From positions 124,001 through 188,000 of the forward strand of contig NZ_JADKYB010000004.1 in the NCBI RefSeq assembly GCF_016918855.1: a stretch of DNA of 64,000 nucleotides, in the 5' to 3' direction. Positions within the stretch are counted from its first letter, which is position 1. Each line of letters begins with the position of its first letter. The position numbers and the translations under genes were made by a program. This document shows positions 48,986 to 58,527 of the stretch, in pieces. The notes under the pieces were generated by a model. It saw only the letters and a list, made by a program, of their open reading frames with translations, had not been told where the DNA came from and searched no databases. This DNA comes from Actinacidiphila acididurans (GTDB taxonomy: Bacteria > Actinomycetota > Actinomycetes > Streptomycetales > Streptomycetaceae).

Positions 48986-49786
48986 TTACAGCCCCGGCCA
49001 GCGCGGCGCGCGCTTCTCGTTGAAGGCCGCCACCCCTTCCGCGCGGTCGGCGGAGAAGGCGATCGTGCGCCAGGCGGAGTCCTCGACCTCGAGGCCGGTG
49101 CGCAGGTCGAGTCCGTGGCCCAGGCGCAGGGCACGCTTGGCGGCGCGCAGGCCGACCGGGGAGTTGGCGGCTATGCGGTCGGCGAGGGCGAGGGCGGCTT
49201 CGCGGTCGCCGCCGGCCGGGGCCAGGTGATCGATCAGGCCGAGCGGCAGCGCCTCTGTGGCGGTGAGGCGGCGGGCGGTGAAGATGAGTTCGGCGGCGCG
49301 GGCCGCACCCACCCGGCGGGGCAGCAACTGGGTGCCGCCGCCGCCCGGGATCACGCCCACCGAGACCTCCGGCAGCCCGACCACCGCGGTCTCGTCCGCG
49401 ACGATCAGGTCGCAGGCGAGCGCGATCTCGAAGCCGCCGCCCAGCGCGAAGCCGTGCACGGAGGCGATCGTCGGCATCGGCAGTTCCAGCACACCGGTGT
49501 ACGCGGCCCGGGCGCGCGGCCGGTGGTCCATCATCTCCGCGTCGGTGAGCCGGTTGCGCTCCTTGAGGTCGGCGCCCGCGCAGAACGCCCGCTCATGGGT
49601 GGAGGTCACCACGGTGACGCTCACCGACCGGTCCGCGCTCAGCGCCGCGCAGGCCGCCGCGATCTCGTCGGCCATCTTGCTGGACACCGCGTTCATCGCC
49701 TCCGGCCGGTCCAGCACGAGTTCGGCCACCCGCTCGGCGTGCGACCGCACCACGACCCAGTCCCCGTACCGCTGCTCCGTGACCAT
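48986..49786 (-). CDS. Enoyl-CoA hydratase/isomerase family protein
   Basis: 266 residues from the ATG at 49786 (GGGAGGG upstream). Crotonase-fold motifs are LDRPEAMNAVSSKMADEI, the oxyanion-hole FCAGADLKERNRL, and VHGFALGGGFEIALACDLIVADETAVVGLPEVSVGVIPGGGGTQLLPRRVG. The last carries Glu residues at the positions of catalytic Glu in hydratases. C-terminal FNEKRAPRWPGL is family-typical. It hydrates 2-enoyl-CoA in fatty acid or branched-chain amino acid breakdown. It lies on the same strand as cya and the GGDEF gene. Confidence 0.92.
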   Translation of the reverse strand: MVTEQRYGDWVVVRSHAERVAELVLDRPEAMNAVSSKMADEIAAACAALSADRSVSVTVVTSTHERAFCAGADLKERNRLTDAEMMDHRPRARAAYTGVLELPMPTIASVHGFALGGGFEIALACDLIVADETAVVGLPEVSVGVIPGGGGTQLLPRRVGAARAAELIFTARRLTATEALPLGLIDHLAPAGGDREAALALADRIAANSPVGLRAAKRALRLGHGLDLRTGLEVEDSAWRTIAFSADRAEGVAAFNEKRAPRWPGL

Positions 49787-50013
49787 CGGACCCTCCCGTG
49801 TTAACGCCCGTGAACCTGCTGAGGGCCTCATCCTGCCACGGTCGCGCCACCGTCCGTCGGCGGCCCGAGCCCGCCCTGTGGACAACTCCCGCACCCATCC
49901 CTGGCAGGTCCGCGCTCAGGTCCGCACCAGGTCCGGACGCGGGTACGCACGCGGGTACGCAACCGATACGCACACGGCTACACGTACCCGTGAGCCGATC
50001 GCCCACGACCGGG

Positions 50014-51465
50014 CTACGGACGCCCCGTCCGCCGGGTGAGCAGCCACGGCTCGACCACGCCCAGCCCGCGGACCGGCCGGCGCCACATCGGCTGGAGCGC
50101 GAACCGGTACTTCTCCGACTCGGCGGAGTCCGCGTCCACGTCGGCCTCGGAGACCGGCGCGTCACCGGCCTCGCCGAGCGCTTCGGCGAAGTCGCCGTCG
50201 ACCAGCACCGCGTCCCTCGGCGCTATCGAGGTGAGCCGGGAGGCGAGGTTGACGGTGGTGCCGAACACATCGCCCATCCGGGTGGTGACCGTGCCGAACG
50301 CCATCCCGACCCGCAGCGCCGGCATGGTCTCGTCGCCGGTCATGGTCTCGATCAGCCGCATGCCGATCTCGGCGGCGGTGCCCGGGTCGTCGGCGACGAA
50401 CAGCACCTCGTCGCCGAGGGTCTTGATCAGCCGGCCGCCGTACGCGGCGACCTGGTCGGCCGCGGTGGTCTCGAACGCCTCGACCAGCTCGCCGAGCTCC
50501 TCCTCCTCAAGGCGCCGGGTGAGCCGGGTGAAGCCCACCAGGTCGGCGAAGCCCACGGCGAGCCGGCGGTCCACGGCCTCCTCGTCGTCGGACTGGACCA
50601 CCCGGCTGGTCGCGGCGGCCACCTGGCGGCGCCACACGTAGACCAGGAACTCCTCCAGCTCGGGCAGCAGCAGTTCGACCAGCGGGTATGCGACCTCGGC
50701 CCGGGTCATGCCGGGCTCGGGCGGCTCGGTGAGCCCTTCGAGGAAGGAGTCGGTCTGCCAGTCCGCCAGCCGGGCGGTGGTCTGGCCGGTGGATCGCGCC
50801 ACCTGGATCGCCATCGACTCGCTGAGCAGGCCCGCCTCGACGAGGCCGGCCAGCCGGCGCAGTGCCAGCACGTCCGCCTCGGTCAGCGCCCGCGCCTGCC
50901 CGATGTCCGCGAAGCCCATGGCCCGCCAGAACCGGGACGCCAGGTCCATCGACACCCCGGCGGTCCGGGCGGCCTGGAACGGCGTGTACTGGCGGGGCGC
51001 GCCCAGGATGAGCTGCTCCAGGCGCAGGGCGAGCGGGTGCTCCCCGTCGTCCCCCGCTTCCTCGTCCCCGAAGTCGCCGGGATCGCCGGGGTCGCCAGGC
51101 CCTCCGAGGTCGCCAGGGCCCCCGGAGCCGCCGGGTTCTCCCGGGCCCGCGGAGTCGCCGTCGTCGTCGCTACGGGAATCCGCAGCGCCGAAACCCGACG
51201 CCCCGGCACCAGAAGCCCCGGAATCCGCGCCACCCGCGTCCTGTGCGCCGGATTCCCGCTCCCCCGCGGCCTCGGCGTCGCCGTCACCGCCGGGTCGTCC
51301 GGCGGGCCCGGTCGACGACGCGGCCGGTACGGGCGGGGGCGACGCACCGGGAGAGCCTGCCGGGCTGTCGGGGGCCGTGGCGCCGGGTCGCCCCGGCTCC
51401 GGGTCGGCACCCGGAGCCGGACGGAACGGCTCGTCCGGCGGGGGGTTCTCGTCGCTCACGGTCAC
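50014..51465 (-). CDS. cya: Class III adenylate cyclase
   Basis: 483 residues. The N-terminal 145 are a Gly/Pro/Asp/Ser-rich disordered stretch. A helical segment (about 150-290) includes a MerR-like piece ([26 protein letters not shown]). The catalytic domain is at about 300-460, with the metal Asp in [32 protein letters not shown] and [24 protein letters not shown]. It makes cAMP, which in streptomycetes supports germination and development. A GTG at 51459 is an alternative start. It has no membrane helices and is therefore a soluble cyclase. Confidence 0.9.
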   Translation of the reverse strand: MTVSDENPPPDEPFRPAPGADPEPGRPGATAPDSPAGSPGASPPPVPAASSTGPAGRPGGDGDAEAAGERESGAQDAGGADSGASGAGASGFGAADSRSDDDGDSAGPGEPGGSGGPGDLGGPGDPGDPGDFGDEEAGDDGEHPLALRLEQLILGAPRQYTPFQAARTAGVSMDLASRFWRAMGFADIGQARALTEADVLALRRLAGLVEAGLLSESMAIQVARSTGQTTARLADWQTDSFLEGLTEPPEPGMTRAEVAYPLVELLLPELEEFLVYVWRRQVAAATSRVVQSDDEEAVDRRLAVGFADLVGFTRLTRRLEEEELGELVEAFETTAADQVAAYGGRLIKTLGDEVLFVADDPGTAAEIGMRLIETMTGDETMPALRVGMAFGTVTTRMGDVFGTTVNLASRLTSIAPRDAVLVDGDFAEALGEAGDAPVSEADVDADSAESEKYRFALQPMWRRPVRGLGVVEPWLLTRRTGRP

Positions 51466-51813
51466 CGCCCGGCCCCAGAAGAATCCCTGCGCACAGCCCT
51501 TCCGATCATCGAGACGACGCAGCCCCTCAAAGATACGGCAGGTGTGCCCTAGCTCACTCTCACCGGGCTTCCGCTACGGGCGACGGCACCGAGGCTTTAC
51601 TCTCTGCCCGGCCACAACGGGACGCCCCGCCCCGCCGGCCCCGTACGCGCCTTCCGTACGGTCGCGGTCCGTGCCCATGGCGCGCGAGGTCGTACGGCCG
51701 CACCGCCGGATTCCGTACGCCGTCCCGTCACGCCGGCGTACGCCGGTCCCCGCTCGCCACCCTCCGTACGCGCCGACTCACCCGGCCGCTCACCCGTCCA
51801 CTCCCCCACCCGC
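51466..51813. other. Intergenic region between birA and cya, no gene supported
   Basis: 350 bp upstream of cya and downstream of birA. It contains many CGTACG/TCCGTACG elements but no convincing open frame, hairpin or recognised operator. The cya promoter must lie here. Confidence 0.4.
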
Positions 51814-52704
51814 TCAGGCGCCCGCCCACCCCTCCGCCGGCCGCAGGTGCACCACGTCGCCCGCCGCGACCGCCCGCTCGCCGGACGGGCCGGCGATCAC
51901 CAGCCGGCCGTCGCCGTCCACGGCGACCGCGGTGCCGGCCAACTGCTCGCCGCCGGGCAGCTCGGCGCGGACCTGGCGGCCGAGGGTGGCGCAGCCGGCC
52001 GCGTACGTCTGCTGGAGGAGGGACTTCGCGGGGTCGCCGCCGGCCGCGCGCCAGGTGGCGTACCACTGGTCCAGGGAGCGCAGGACGGCCCGCAGCAGCG
52101 GGTCGCGGTCGGTGCCGAGGGCGCCGGCCAGGGCGAGCGAGGCGGCGGTGGGCACGGGCAGTTCCTCGGCCTTGAGGGAGACGTTGAGCCCGATGCCGAC
52201 CACCACCGCGGTACCGACGGCCCGCTCGGCGAGGATGCCGCCGGCCTTGCGTTCCTCGCCGTCGACCGGGACCAGCAGGTCGTTGGGCCACTTGAGGGAG
52301 GTGTCCACGCCGGCCGCGCGGGACAGCGCGGTGGCGGTGGCGACCCCGGCGAGCAGCGGCAGCCAGCCCCAGTGGTGCGCGGGCACCGGCTGCGCACCCG
52401 CGGCGGAGCCGGATTCCACCCGCTCGCCCGGCCGGAGCAGTATGGAGAAGAACAACCCGGAACGCGCGGGCGCGGTCCAGCGGCGGTCGAGCCGGCCCCG
52501 GCCGGCGGTCTGCTCCTCCGCCACCAGGACCGTGCCCTCGGGCGCCCCCTGGGCGGCGCGGGTGACGAGGTCGCTGTTGGTGGAGCCGGTGGACTCCACC
52601 ACGTCGAGCGAGGTCCACAACGCCTCGGGGGTGACCACCGCCCTGCGCAGCGCTGCGGCGTTGAGCGGCGGTCGGTCCAGATCGGACCAGCGGCTGGGCG
52701 TCAT
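51814..52704 (-). CDS. birA: Biotin-[acetyl-CoA-carboxylase] ligase
   Basis: 296 residues with the ligase core: [26 protein letters not shown] (biotinyl-AMP loop), [33 protein letters not shown] and GIGLNVSL. The C-terminal SH3-like domain has [26 protein letters not shown]. There is no N-terminal DNA-binding domain, so it is a ligase only (monofunctional). It attaches biotin to the lysine of the carboxylase alpha subunit encoded at 56615-58375. It is divergent from pccB across about 170 bp. Confidence 0.94.
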   Translation of the reverse strand: MTPSRWSDLDRPPLNAAALRRAVVTPEALWTSLDVVESTGSTNSDLVTRAAQGAPEGTVLVAEEQTAGRGRLDRRWTAPARSGLFFSILLRPGERVESGSAAGAQPVPAHHWGWLPLLAGVATATALSRAAGVDTSLKWPNDLLVPVDGEERKAGGILAERAVGTAVVVGIGLNVSLKAEELPVPTAASLALAGALGTDRDPLLRAVLRSLDQWYATWRAAGGDPAKSLLQQTYAAGCATLGRQVRAELPGGEQLAGTAVAVDGDGRLVIAGPSGERAVAAGDVVHLRPAEGWAGA

Positions 52705-52873
52705 GCCACCACCCTACGAGGGCGGCGCGGCGGTGTGGCGAACGCCGCAGTGCCCGTACCCGAGAGTCGCCACTACGCTACGGAACTGCGTTACCCGCCG
52801 GTCACAATGCCGGTCGCAAAGCCGGCCGCAGTCCCGGTCCCACCGTCCCGTCGAGAGCAGGAGAGCCGCCTCC

Positions 52874-54463
52874 ATGGCCGAGCCGGAGTACGACATCCAC
52901 ACGACCGCGGGCAAGCTCGCCGATCTGCGGCACCGCATCGACGAGGCCAAGCACGCGGGCTCGCTGCGGGCGGTGGAGAAGCAGCACGCCAAGGGCAAGC
53001 TGACCGCGCGTGAGCGGATCGAACTGCTGCTGGACGACGGCTCGTTCACCGAGCTCGACGAACTGGCCCGGCACCGGTCCACCAACTTCGGGCTGGAAAC
53101 CAACCGCCCCTACGGCGACGGGGTGGTGACCGGCTACGGCACCGTCGACGGCCGCCCGGTGGCCGTCTTCTCGCAGGACTTCACGGTCTTCGGCGGCGCG
53201 CTCGGCGAGGTGTTCGGCGAGAAGATCGTCAAGGTGATGGACTTCGCGCTGAAGACCGGCTGCCCGGTCATCGGCATCAACGACTCCGGCGGCGCCCGTA
53301 TCCAGGAGGGCGTCACGTCGTTGGGCATGTACGGCGAGATCTTCCGCCGCAACACGCACGCCTCCGGGGTGATCCCGCAGATCAGCCTGATCACGGGCCC
53401 GTGCGCGGGCGGCGCGGTCTACTCCCCGGCGATCACCGACTTCGTGGTGATGGTGGACCAGACCTCGCACATGTTCATCACCGGCCCCGACGTGATCAAA
53501 ACCGTCACCGGCGAGGAGGTCGGGATGGAGGAGCTGGGCGGCGCCCGCACCCACAACACCACCTCGGGCAACGCGCACCACCTGGCCGGCGACGAGAAGG
53601 ACGCGTTCGAGTACGTCAAGGCGCTGCTGTCGTACCTGCCGAGCAACAACCTCCAGGAGCCGCCGTCCTTCCCGGCGGAGGCGGAACTGACCGTCACGGC
53701 CGAGGACCTGGAGCTGGACACGGTCATCCCGGACTCGGCGAACCAGCCGTACGACATGCACAAGGTCATCGAGTACGTGCTGGACGACGGGGAGTTCCTG
53801 GAGACGCAGTCGCTGTTCGCGCCGAACATCCTCACCGGCTTCGGGCGGATCGAGGGCCGGCCGGTGGGCATCGTGGCCAACCAGCCGCTCCAGTTCGCCG
53901 GCACCCTCGACATCGACGCCTCGGAGAAGGCGGCCCGCTTCGTACGGACCTGCGACAGCTTCAACGTGCCGGTGATCACCTTCGTGGACGTGCCCGGCTT
54001 CCTGCCCGGCACCAGCCAGGAGTGGGACGGCATCATCCGCCGCGGCGCCAAGCTGATCTACGCCTACGCCGAGGCCACCGTCCCGCTGATCACGATCATC
54101 ACCCGGAAGGCGTACGGCGGCGCGTACGACGTCATGGGTTCCAAGCACCTGGGCGCCGACCTCAACCTGGCCTGGCCCACCGCGCAGATCGCCGTCATGG
54201 GCGCGCAGGGCGCCGTCAACATCCTGCACCGCCGCACCCTGGCGGAGGCGGCCACCCCGGAGGAGGCCGAGGCGCTGCGGGCGCAGCTGATCCAGGAGTA
54301 CGAGGACACGCTGCTCAACCCGTACGTGGCGGCCGAGCGCGGCTACGTCGACGCGGTGATCGCGCCCTCGCAGACCCGGGCCCAACTGGTGAAGGCGCTG
54401 CGGACGCTGCGCAACAAGCGCGAGTCGCTTCCGCCGAAGAAGCACGGGAACATTCCGCTGTAG
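52874..54463 (+). CDS. pccB: Acyl-CoA (propionyl-CoA) carboxylase beta subunit
   Basis: 529 residues with the two-domain carboxyltransferase fold. N-terminal signatures are [36 protein letters not shown] and [25 protein letters not shown]-terminal signatures are [86 protein letters not shown] and the end KHGNIPL. It carries carboxyl from biotin to propionyl- or acetyl-CoA, giving methylmalonyl- or malonyl-CoA for fatty acids and polyketides. The Asp in RPVGIV...[21 protein letters not shown] context agrees with PccB-type. The epsilon gene follows after 64 bp. Confidence 0.95.
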   Translation: MAEPEYDIHTTAGKLADLRHRIDEAKHAGSLRAVEKQHAKGKLTARERIELLLDDGSFTELDELARHRSTNFGLETNRPYGDGVVTGYGTVDGRPVAVFSQDFTVFGGALGEVFGEKIVKVMDFALKTGCPVIGINDSGGARIQEGVTSLGMYGEIFRRNTHASGVIPQISLITGPCAGGAVYSPAITDFVVMVDQTSHMFITGPDVIKTVTGEEVGMEELGGARTHNTTSGNAHHLAGDEKDAFEYVKALLSYLPSNNLQEPPSFPAEAELTVTAEDLELDTVIPDSANQPYDMHKVIEYVLDDGEFLETQSLFAPNILTGFGRIEGRPVGIVANQPLQFAGTLDIDASEKAARFVRTCDSFNVPVITFVDVPGFLPGTSQEWDGIIRRGAKLIYAYAEATVPLITIITRKAYGGAYDVMGSKHLGADLNLAWPTAQIAVMGAQGAVNILHRRTLAEAATPEEAEALRAQLIQEYEDTLLNPYVAAERGYVDAVIAPSQTRAQLVKALRTLRNKRESLPPKKHGNIPL

Positions 54464-54527
54464 GAGATGTCCGCGGGAGCAGTCCGAAGCAGTCGTACGG
54501 CACACCATCGGGTACGGGAGCGGCACT

Positions 54528-54734
54528 GTGGTGATCAAGGTGGAGCGGGGGCGGCCGACCCCCGAGGAACTGGCGGCGGTCGTCGCCCTGGTCCAGGCGC
54601 GGGCCGCGGCGGCGGAGTCCGACGCCGACGGCCCGCACACGCTGGACGGCTGGGCCGACCCGGCCCGTACGGTGCCGCGCGGCTTCCCGCGGCCGGGACC
54701 GGGCGCCTGGCGGATGTCGGTGTGGCCCGCATAG
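54528..54734 (+). CDS. pccE: Acyl-CoA carboxylase epsilon subunit
   Basis: 68 residues from the GTG at 54528. The sequence VIKVERGRPTPEELAAVVALVQAR, then PRTVPRG-like RTVPRGFPRPGPGAWRMSVWPA, is the epsilon-subunit pattern of actinobacterial acyl-CoA carboxylases. The subunit bridges alpha and beta and raises activity. Its place right after pccB supports this strongly. Confidence 0.9.
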   Translation: MVIKVERGRPTPEELAAVVALVQARAAAAESDADGPHTLDGWADPARTVPRGFPRPGPGAWRMSVWPA

Positions 54735-54819
54735 ATCCGGCTCGGGTCCGGCCCTGGTCGGCCTCTCGCAGGTCCCGGGTGGATCCGCCCCGGCTCGTGC
54801 GGCGGCCGGCGTTCCGGTT

Positions 54820-54837
54820 CTGAGTACCCGTACTCAG
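54820..54837. promoter_or_regulatory. Perfect palindrome CTGAGTAC-N2-GTACTCAG upstream of a small membrane protein gene
   Basis: Eight-base arms separated by CC, 33 bp before the ATG at 54871 and 85 bp after pccE. The symmetry and place suggest an operator near the promoter of the small gene (or of maf). The regulator is unknown. Confidence 0.5.
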
Positions 54838-54870
54838 GCGGCGCCCGGCCGTTGCGACGACCCTTGGGGG

Positions 54871-55005
54871 ATGCTGTGGTCGGACGACGAGCCGGACACG
54901 CCCTCCCCCGAGGCGCGTCGCGCCCAGGCGATGCTGCGCCGGGCCATGCTCGTCCTCGCCCTGGCGGCAGGGGTGGCCATGGTGATCGCCGCCTGGCACG
55001 CATAA
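54871..55005 (+). CDS. 44-residue membrane protein between pccE and maf
   Basis: The frame encodes MLWSDDEPDTPSPEARRAQ, then MLRRAMLVLALAAGVAMVIAAWHA: an acidic cytoplasmic start and one C-terminal membrane helix. Short proteins of this design are found at this position in streptomycetes. A GGGGG ribosome-like stretch lies just upstream. The gene was judged by composition and place; it is too short for family assignment. Confidence 0.6.
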   Translation: MLWSDDEPDTPSPEARRAQAMLRRAMLVLALAAGVAMVIAAWHA

Positions 55006-55046
55006 GGGGCGCCAAGGGCGCGTAGGGGGGCGCCTAGGATGTGCGC

Positions 55047-55652
55047 GTGACGCCGACCCGCACCCTTGTGCTCGCTTCCGCTTCGCCGGCCCGGCTGGGA
55101 CTGCTCAAACAGGCGGGCCTTGACCCGCTGGTGGTGGTGAGCGGGGTGGACGAGGAGGCGATCAGCGCGCCCACCCCCGGGGAGCTGGCGCGGGTGCTGG
55201 CCGAGGCGAAGGCCGCGGCGGTCGCCGGAGGCGGCGCGCTGGCCGGCGGCGAGCTGGTGGTCGGCTGCGACTCGGTGCTGGAGCTGGACGGGCAGGCACT
55301 GGGCAAGCCCAAGGACGCCGCCGAGGCGGTACGCCGCTGGGAGGAGATGCGCGGCCGGACCGGCGTGCTGCAAACCGGGCACTGCGTGATCGACACCCGG
55401 ACCGGCCGGAGCGTGTCGGAGACCGCCTCGACCACCGTACGGTTCGGCACGCCCGACGACGACGAGATCGCCGCCTATGTGGCCAGCGGCGAACCGCTGC
55501 ACGTGGCGGGCGCGTTCACCCTGGACGGCCGCTCGGCGCCGTTCGTTTCCGGCATCGACGGCGACGCGGGCAATGTGATCGGCCTGTCGCTGCCGCTGCT
55601 GCGCCGCCTGCTGGGCGAACTGGGGATACGCATCACCGACCTGTGGGCGTGA
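55047..55652 (+). CDS. maf: Maf-like nucleoside triphosphate pyrophosphatase
   Basis: 201 residues from the GTG at 55047 (AGGA 8 bp upstream; a GTG 6 bp earlier is less well spaced). Family motifs are [65 protein letters not shown] and [31 protein letters not shown]. Maf proteins hydrolyse dTTP/UTP-type or modified nucleotides to monophosphates and so clean the pool; some affect septum formation. It is in the same direction as the carboxylase genes. Confidence 0.92.
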   Translation: MTPTRTLVLASASPARLGLLKQAGLDPLVVVSGVDEEAISAPTPGELARVLAEAKAAAVAGGGALAGGELVVGCDSVLELDGQALGKPKDAAEAVRRWEEMRGRTGVLQTGHCVIDTRTGRSVSETASTTVRFGTPDDDEIAAYVASGEPLHVAGAFTLDGRSAPFVSGIDGDAGNVIGLSLPLLRRLLGELGIRITDLWA

Positions 55653-55744
55653 CCTGACCCCGGTCCCTTCCGGCGGCCGGTACGAGCCGGTACTCGCGCC
55701 CCGGGCGCCGCCCCTGTCTCCTGATGCGGCTGCCTGATCCGGCG

Positions 55745-56224
55745 TCAGGCGGTGGCCGGCGGGGCCTCGCCGGCCGGGCCGGTCTGCTCGGCGGCCGCGG
55801 GCCGGGGCGTGGCCCGGTCCTCCGGCGCGTACATCAGCAGGGTGCCGACCAGCAGCGCGAGGATCACCATCATCAGCGCGAACGCGTACCAGCCGATCAG
55901 GCCGACGACGAGCGCGCCGACCAGGCCGTGCATGACCGCGCACACGATGAGGGCGATCCGGCCCACCGGGCCGGCCATCCGCTCGTGCACCGCGATGCGG
56001 AGCACCAGCACGGCGCAGTAGACGAGGAAAAGGGCGAACACCCCGCCCAGCACCCAGGATCCGGTCGCCATCGCCCCGCTGCCCAGGCCGCCCATGGACA
56101 TCTGCTGATGGCGCGCCAGCAGCCCGAGTATCCAGTTGACGAAGGCTATGACGAGGGCTTCGAGGACCAGGACCACCGCCGTGCCGACGGCCGTCGCCCG
56201 GCGCAATGTGTCCGCTTTCGGCAT
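55745..56224 (-). CDS. Four-helix integral membrane protein
   Basis: 159 residues with hydrophobic segments at about 12-34, 54-78, 88-108 and 110-130, short loops, and an Ala/Pro-rich cytoplasmic C-tail (ATPRPAAAEQTGPAGEAPPATA). No catalytic motif is seen. Such proteins are conserved in this neighbourhood of streptomycete chromosomes, next to the carboxylase alpha gene. Function unknown. Confidence 0.8.
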   Translation of the reverse strand: MPKADTLRRATAVGTAVVLVLEALVIAFVNWILGLLARHQQMSMGGLGSGAMATGSWVLGGVFALFLVYCAVLVLRIAVHERMAGPVGRIALIVCAVMHGLVGALVVGLIGWYAFALMMVILALLVGTLLMYAPEDRATPRPAAAEQTGPAGEAPPATA

Positions 56225-56614
56225 GCTGTCCCCCTTCGGCGCAATGCCCCGGGCGTGTTCCGGTGCGTTACCGCAGGTACCCTGCGCTGCGCAGGCTACT
56301 CATGGGTAGAGCGACCGGCAAGGGGTCGCGCACGCCACTCGCCGCGCACAGGAGATCGCAAATTTTCACCGCTCTATTCGTAGGGTTTCCACAATTAACG
56401 TCAGCTCCTGGCATGGAGTTCAGTGGAGTTTCGCTCCACACGGAAGAGTGCGGGACAGGGGCCGGATCTGCGCCGTACCGTGGATTGAGCAGGCGTTCAG
56501 GGGTTATCGCAACCCATGGATCACCCTCCGTGTGGGCAAGCTCACGTGCAGGGGTGCCTCGGCATCAAGTGTGGCCAGTACCTAAACTCGGCTTGTTTCT
56601 AGGAGGGAGCGATC
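56225..56614. other. 390-bp regulatory region upstream of accA2
   Basis: Less GC-rich than its surroundings. It contains a small hairpin (56424-56429 with 56435-56440, loop TTTCG) and a second possible stem GGGTT/AACCC near 56497-56513. An AT-richer segment about 30 bp before the GTG (near 56580-56598) could be the promoter. No gene is supported. Confidence 0.5.
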
Positions 56615-58375
56615 GTGCGCAAGGTGCTCATCGCCAATCGCGGTGAAATCGCGGTCCGTGTTGCCCGCGCCTGCCGGGATGCCGGGATCGCCAGTGTGGC
56701 GGTGTACGCCGATCCGGACCGGGACGCGGTTCATGTCCGGGTCGCGGACGAGGCGTACGCGCTGGGCGGGGACACCCCCGCGACCAGTTACCTGGACATC
56801 GCCAAAGTCTTGAAGGCCGCCGCCGAATCGGGTGCGGACGCCGTCCATCCCGGTTACGGGTTCTTGTCGGAGAACGCGGAGTTCGCCCAGGCGGTCCTGG
56901 ACGCGGGCCTGGTGTGGATCGGGCCCCCGCCGCAGGCGATCCGGGACCTGGGTGACAAGGTGGCGGCCCGTCACATCGCCCAGCGCGCCGGCGCCCCTCT
57001 GGTGGCCGGCACCCCGGACCCCGTCTCCGGCGCCGAGGAGGTCGTCGCCTTCGCACGCGAGCACGGGCTGCCGATCGCGATCAAGGCGGCCTTCGGCGGC
57101 GGCGGGCGGGGCCTTAAGGTCGCCCGCACCCTGGAGGAGGTCCCCGAACTGTACGACTCCGCGGTGCGTGAGGCGGTGGCGGCGTTCGGGCGCGGGGAGT
57201 GCTTCGTGGAGCGCTACCTGGACCGCCCCCGGCACGTGGAGACCCAGTGCCTGGCCGACACCCACGGCAACGTCGTGGTCGTCTCCACCCGGGACTGCTC
57301 CCTGCAGCGCCGTCACCAGAAGCTGGTGGAGGAGGCCCCCGCGCCGTACCTGACCCCGGAGCAGACCCGCAGCCTGTACTCGGCGTCGAAGGCCATCTTG
57401 AAGGAGGCCGGGTACGTGGGCGCGGGTACGTGCGAGTTCCTGGTGGGGCAGGACGGCACGGTCTCCTTCCTGGAGGTCAACACGCGTCTGCAGGTGGAGC
57501 ACCCGGTCACCGAGGAGGTGTCGGGGATCGACCTGGTGCGGGAGATGTTCCGGATCGCCGACGGCGAGGAACTCGGCTACGACGACCCGCCGCTGCGGGG
57601 GCACTCCTTCGAGTTCCGGATCAACGGTGAGGACCCGGGGCGCAACTTCCTGCCCGCGCCGGGCACGGTGACCCGGTTCGTGCCGCCCAGTGGTCCGGGG
57701 GTGCGGCTGGACGCGGGGGTGGAGTCCGGGTCGGTGATCGGCCCGGCGTGGGACTCGCTGCTGGCCAAGCTGATCGTCACCGGCGCCACCCGGCAGCAGG
57801 CCCTGCAGCGCGCCTCGCGGGCGCTGGGGGAGTTCGAGATCGAGGGCATGGCCACCGCCCTGCCCTTCCACCGCGCCGTTGTGGTGGATCCCGCGTTCGC
57901 CCCCGAGCAGGGCCCGTTCAGCGTCCACACCCGGTGGATCGAGACCGAGTTCGTCAACACCATTCCGCCGTTCACCGGTGGTGCGGTCAGTGACGAGGAC
58001 GAGGCGCAGGGCCGGGAGACCGTGGTGGTCGAGGTCGGCGGCAAACGCCTGGAAGTGTCCCTGCCCGCCTCCCTGGGCATGACCCTCGCCCGCACCGCAG
58101 CCGCCGGCGGGGCCAAGCCCAAGCGCCGGGCCACCACCCGGGCCAGCACGGCGGTCTCCGGTGACGCGCTCTCCTCGCCCATGCAGGGCACCATCGTCAA
58201 GGTGGCCGTCGAGGAGAACCAGCAGGTCCAGGAGGGCGACCTGATCGTCGTCCTGGAGGCGATGAAGATGGAGCAGCCGCTGAACGCGCACCGCTCCGGC
58301 ACCGTCATCGGGCTCAAGGCCGAGGTCGGCACCTCGGTCTCGTCGGGCGCGGTGATCTGCGAGATCAAGGACTAG
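56615..58375 (+). CDS. accA2: Acyl-CoA carboxylase alpha subunit (biotin carboxylase + BCCP)
   Basis: 586 residues from the GTG at 56615 (AGGAGGGAG upstream). The biotin carboxylase part (about 1-450) has [82 protein letters not shown] and [24 protein letters not shown]. The C-terminal BCCP domain has [44 protein letters not shown] with the biotinylated lysine in AMKM. It works with PccB and PccE above and is biotinylated by BirA. Linker residues 470-510 are variable. Confidence 0.96.
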   Translation: MRKVLIANRGEIAVRVARACRDAGIASVAVYADPDRDAVHVRVADEAYALGGDTPATSYLDIAKVLKAAAESGADAVHPGYGFLSENAEFAQAVLDAGLVWIGPPPQAIRDLGDKVAARHIAQRAGAPLVAGTPDPVSGAEEVVAFAREHGLPIAIKAAFGGGGRGLKVARTLEEVPELYDSAVREAVAAFGRGECFVERYLDRPRHVETQCLADTHGNVVVVSTRDCSLQRRHQKLVEEAPAPYLTPEQTRSLYSASKAILKEAGYVGAGTCEFLVGQDGTVSFLEVNTRLQVEHPVTEEVSGIDLVREMFRIADGEELGYDDPPLRGHSFEFRINGEDPGRNFLPAPGTVTRFVPPSGPGVRLDAGVESGSVIGPAWDSLLAKLIVTGATRQQALQRASRALGEFEIEGMATALPFHRAVVVDPAFAPEQGPFSVHTRWIETEFVNTIPPFTGGAVSDEDEAQGRETVVVEVGGKRLEVSLPASLGMTLARTAAAGGAKPKRRATTRASTAVSGDALSSPMQGTIVKVAVEENQQVQEGDLIVVLEAMKMEQPLNAHRSGTVIGLKAEVGTSVSSGAVICEIKD

Positions 58376-58456
58376 CAAGCAGGACGCCGGACCGGGCGCC
58401 GACGGACGGTCCGGAAAGGCGACGGAAAGACGACGCAATAGCGGCGGAAAACGACG

Positions 58457-58496
58457 ACGCCGGTCGGGCTGGTGGGACTGCCAGCCGGCCGGCGTT
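58457..58496. terminator. Putative terminator between accA2 and the MFS gene
   Basis: An approximately 15-bp stem with one bulge (58457-58472 with 58481-58496) and an 8-base loop lies between the two converging stop codons. Confidence 0.6.
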
Positions 58497-58527
58497 CGTA
58501 CGTTCCCGGGACGTTCCCGGCACTAGG

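Noticed and set aside
50708..52873. Long plus-strand frame upstream of and joined to pccB
   Set aside because: It is antisense to cya and birA. The carboxylase starts at the ATG 52874 with [15 protein letters not shown].
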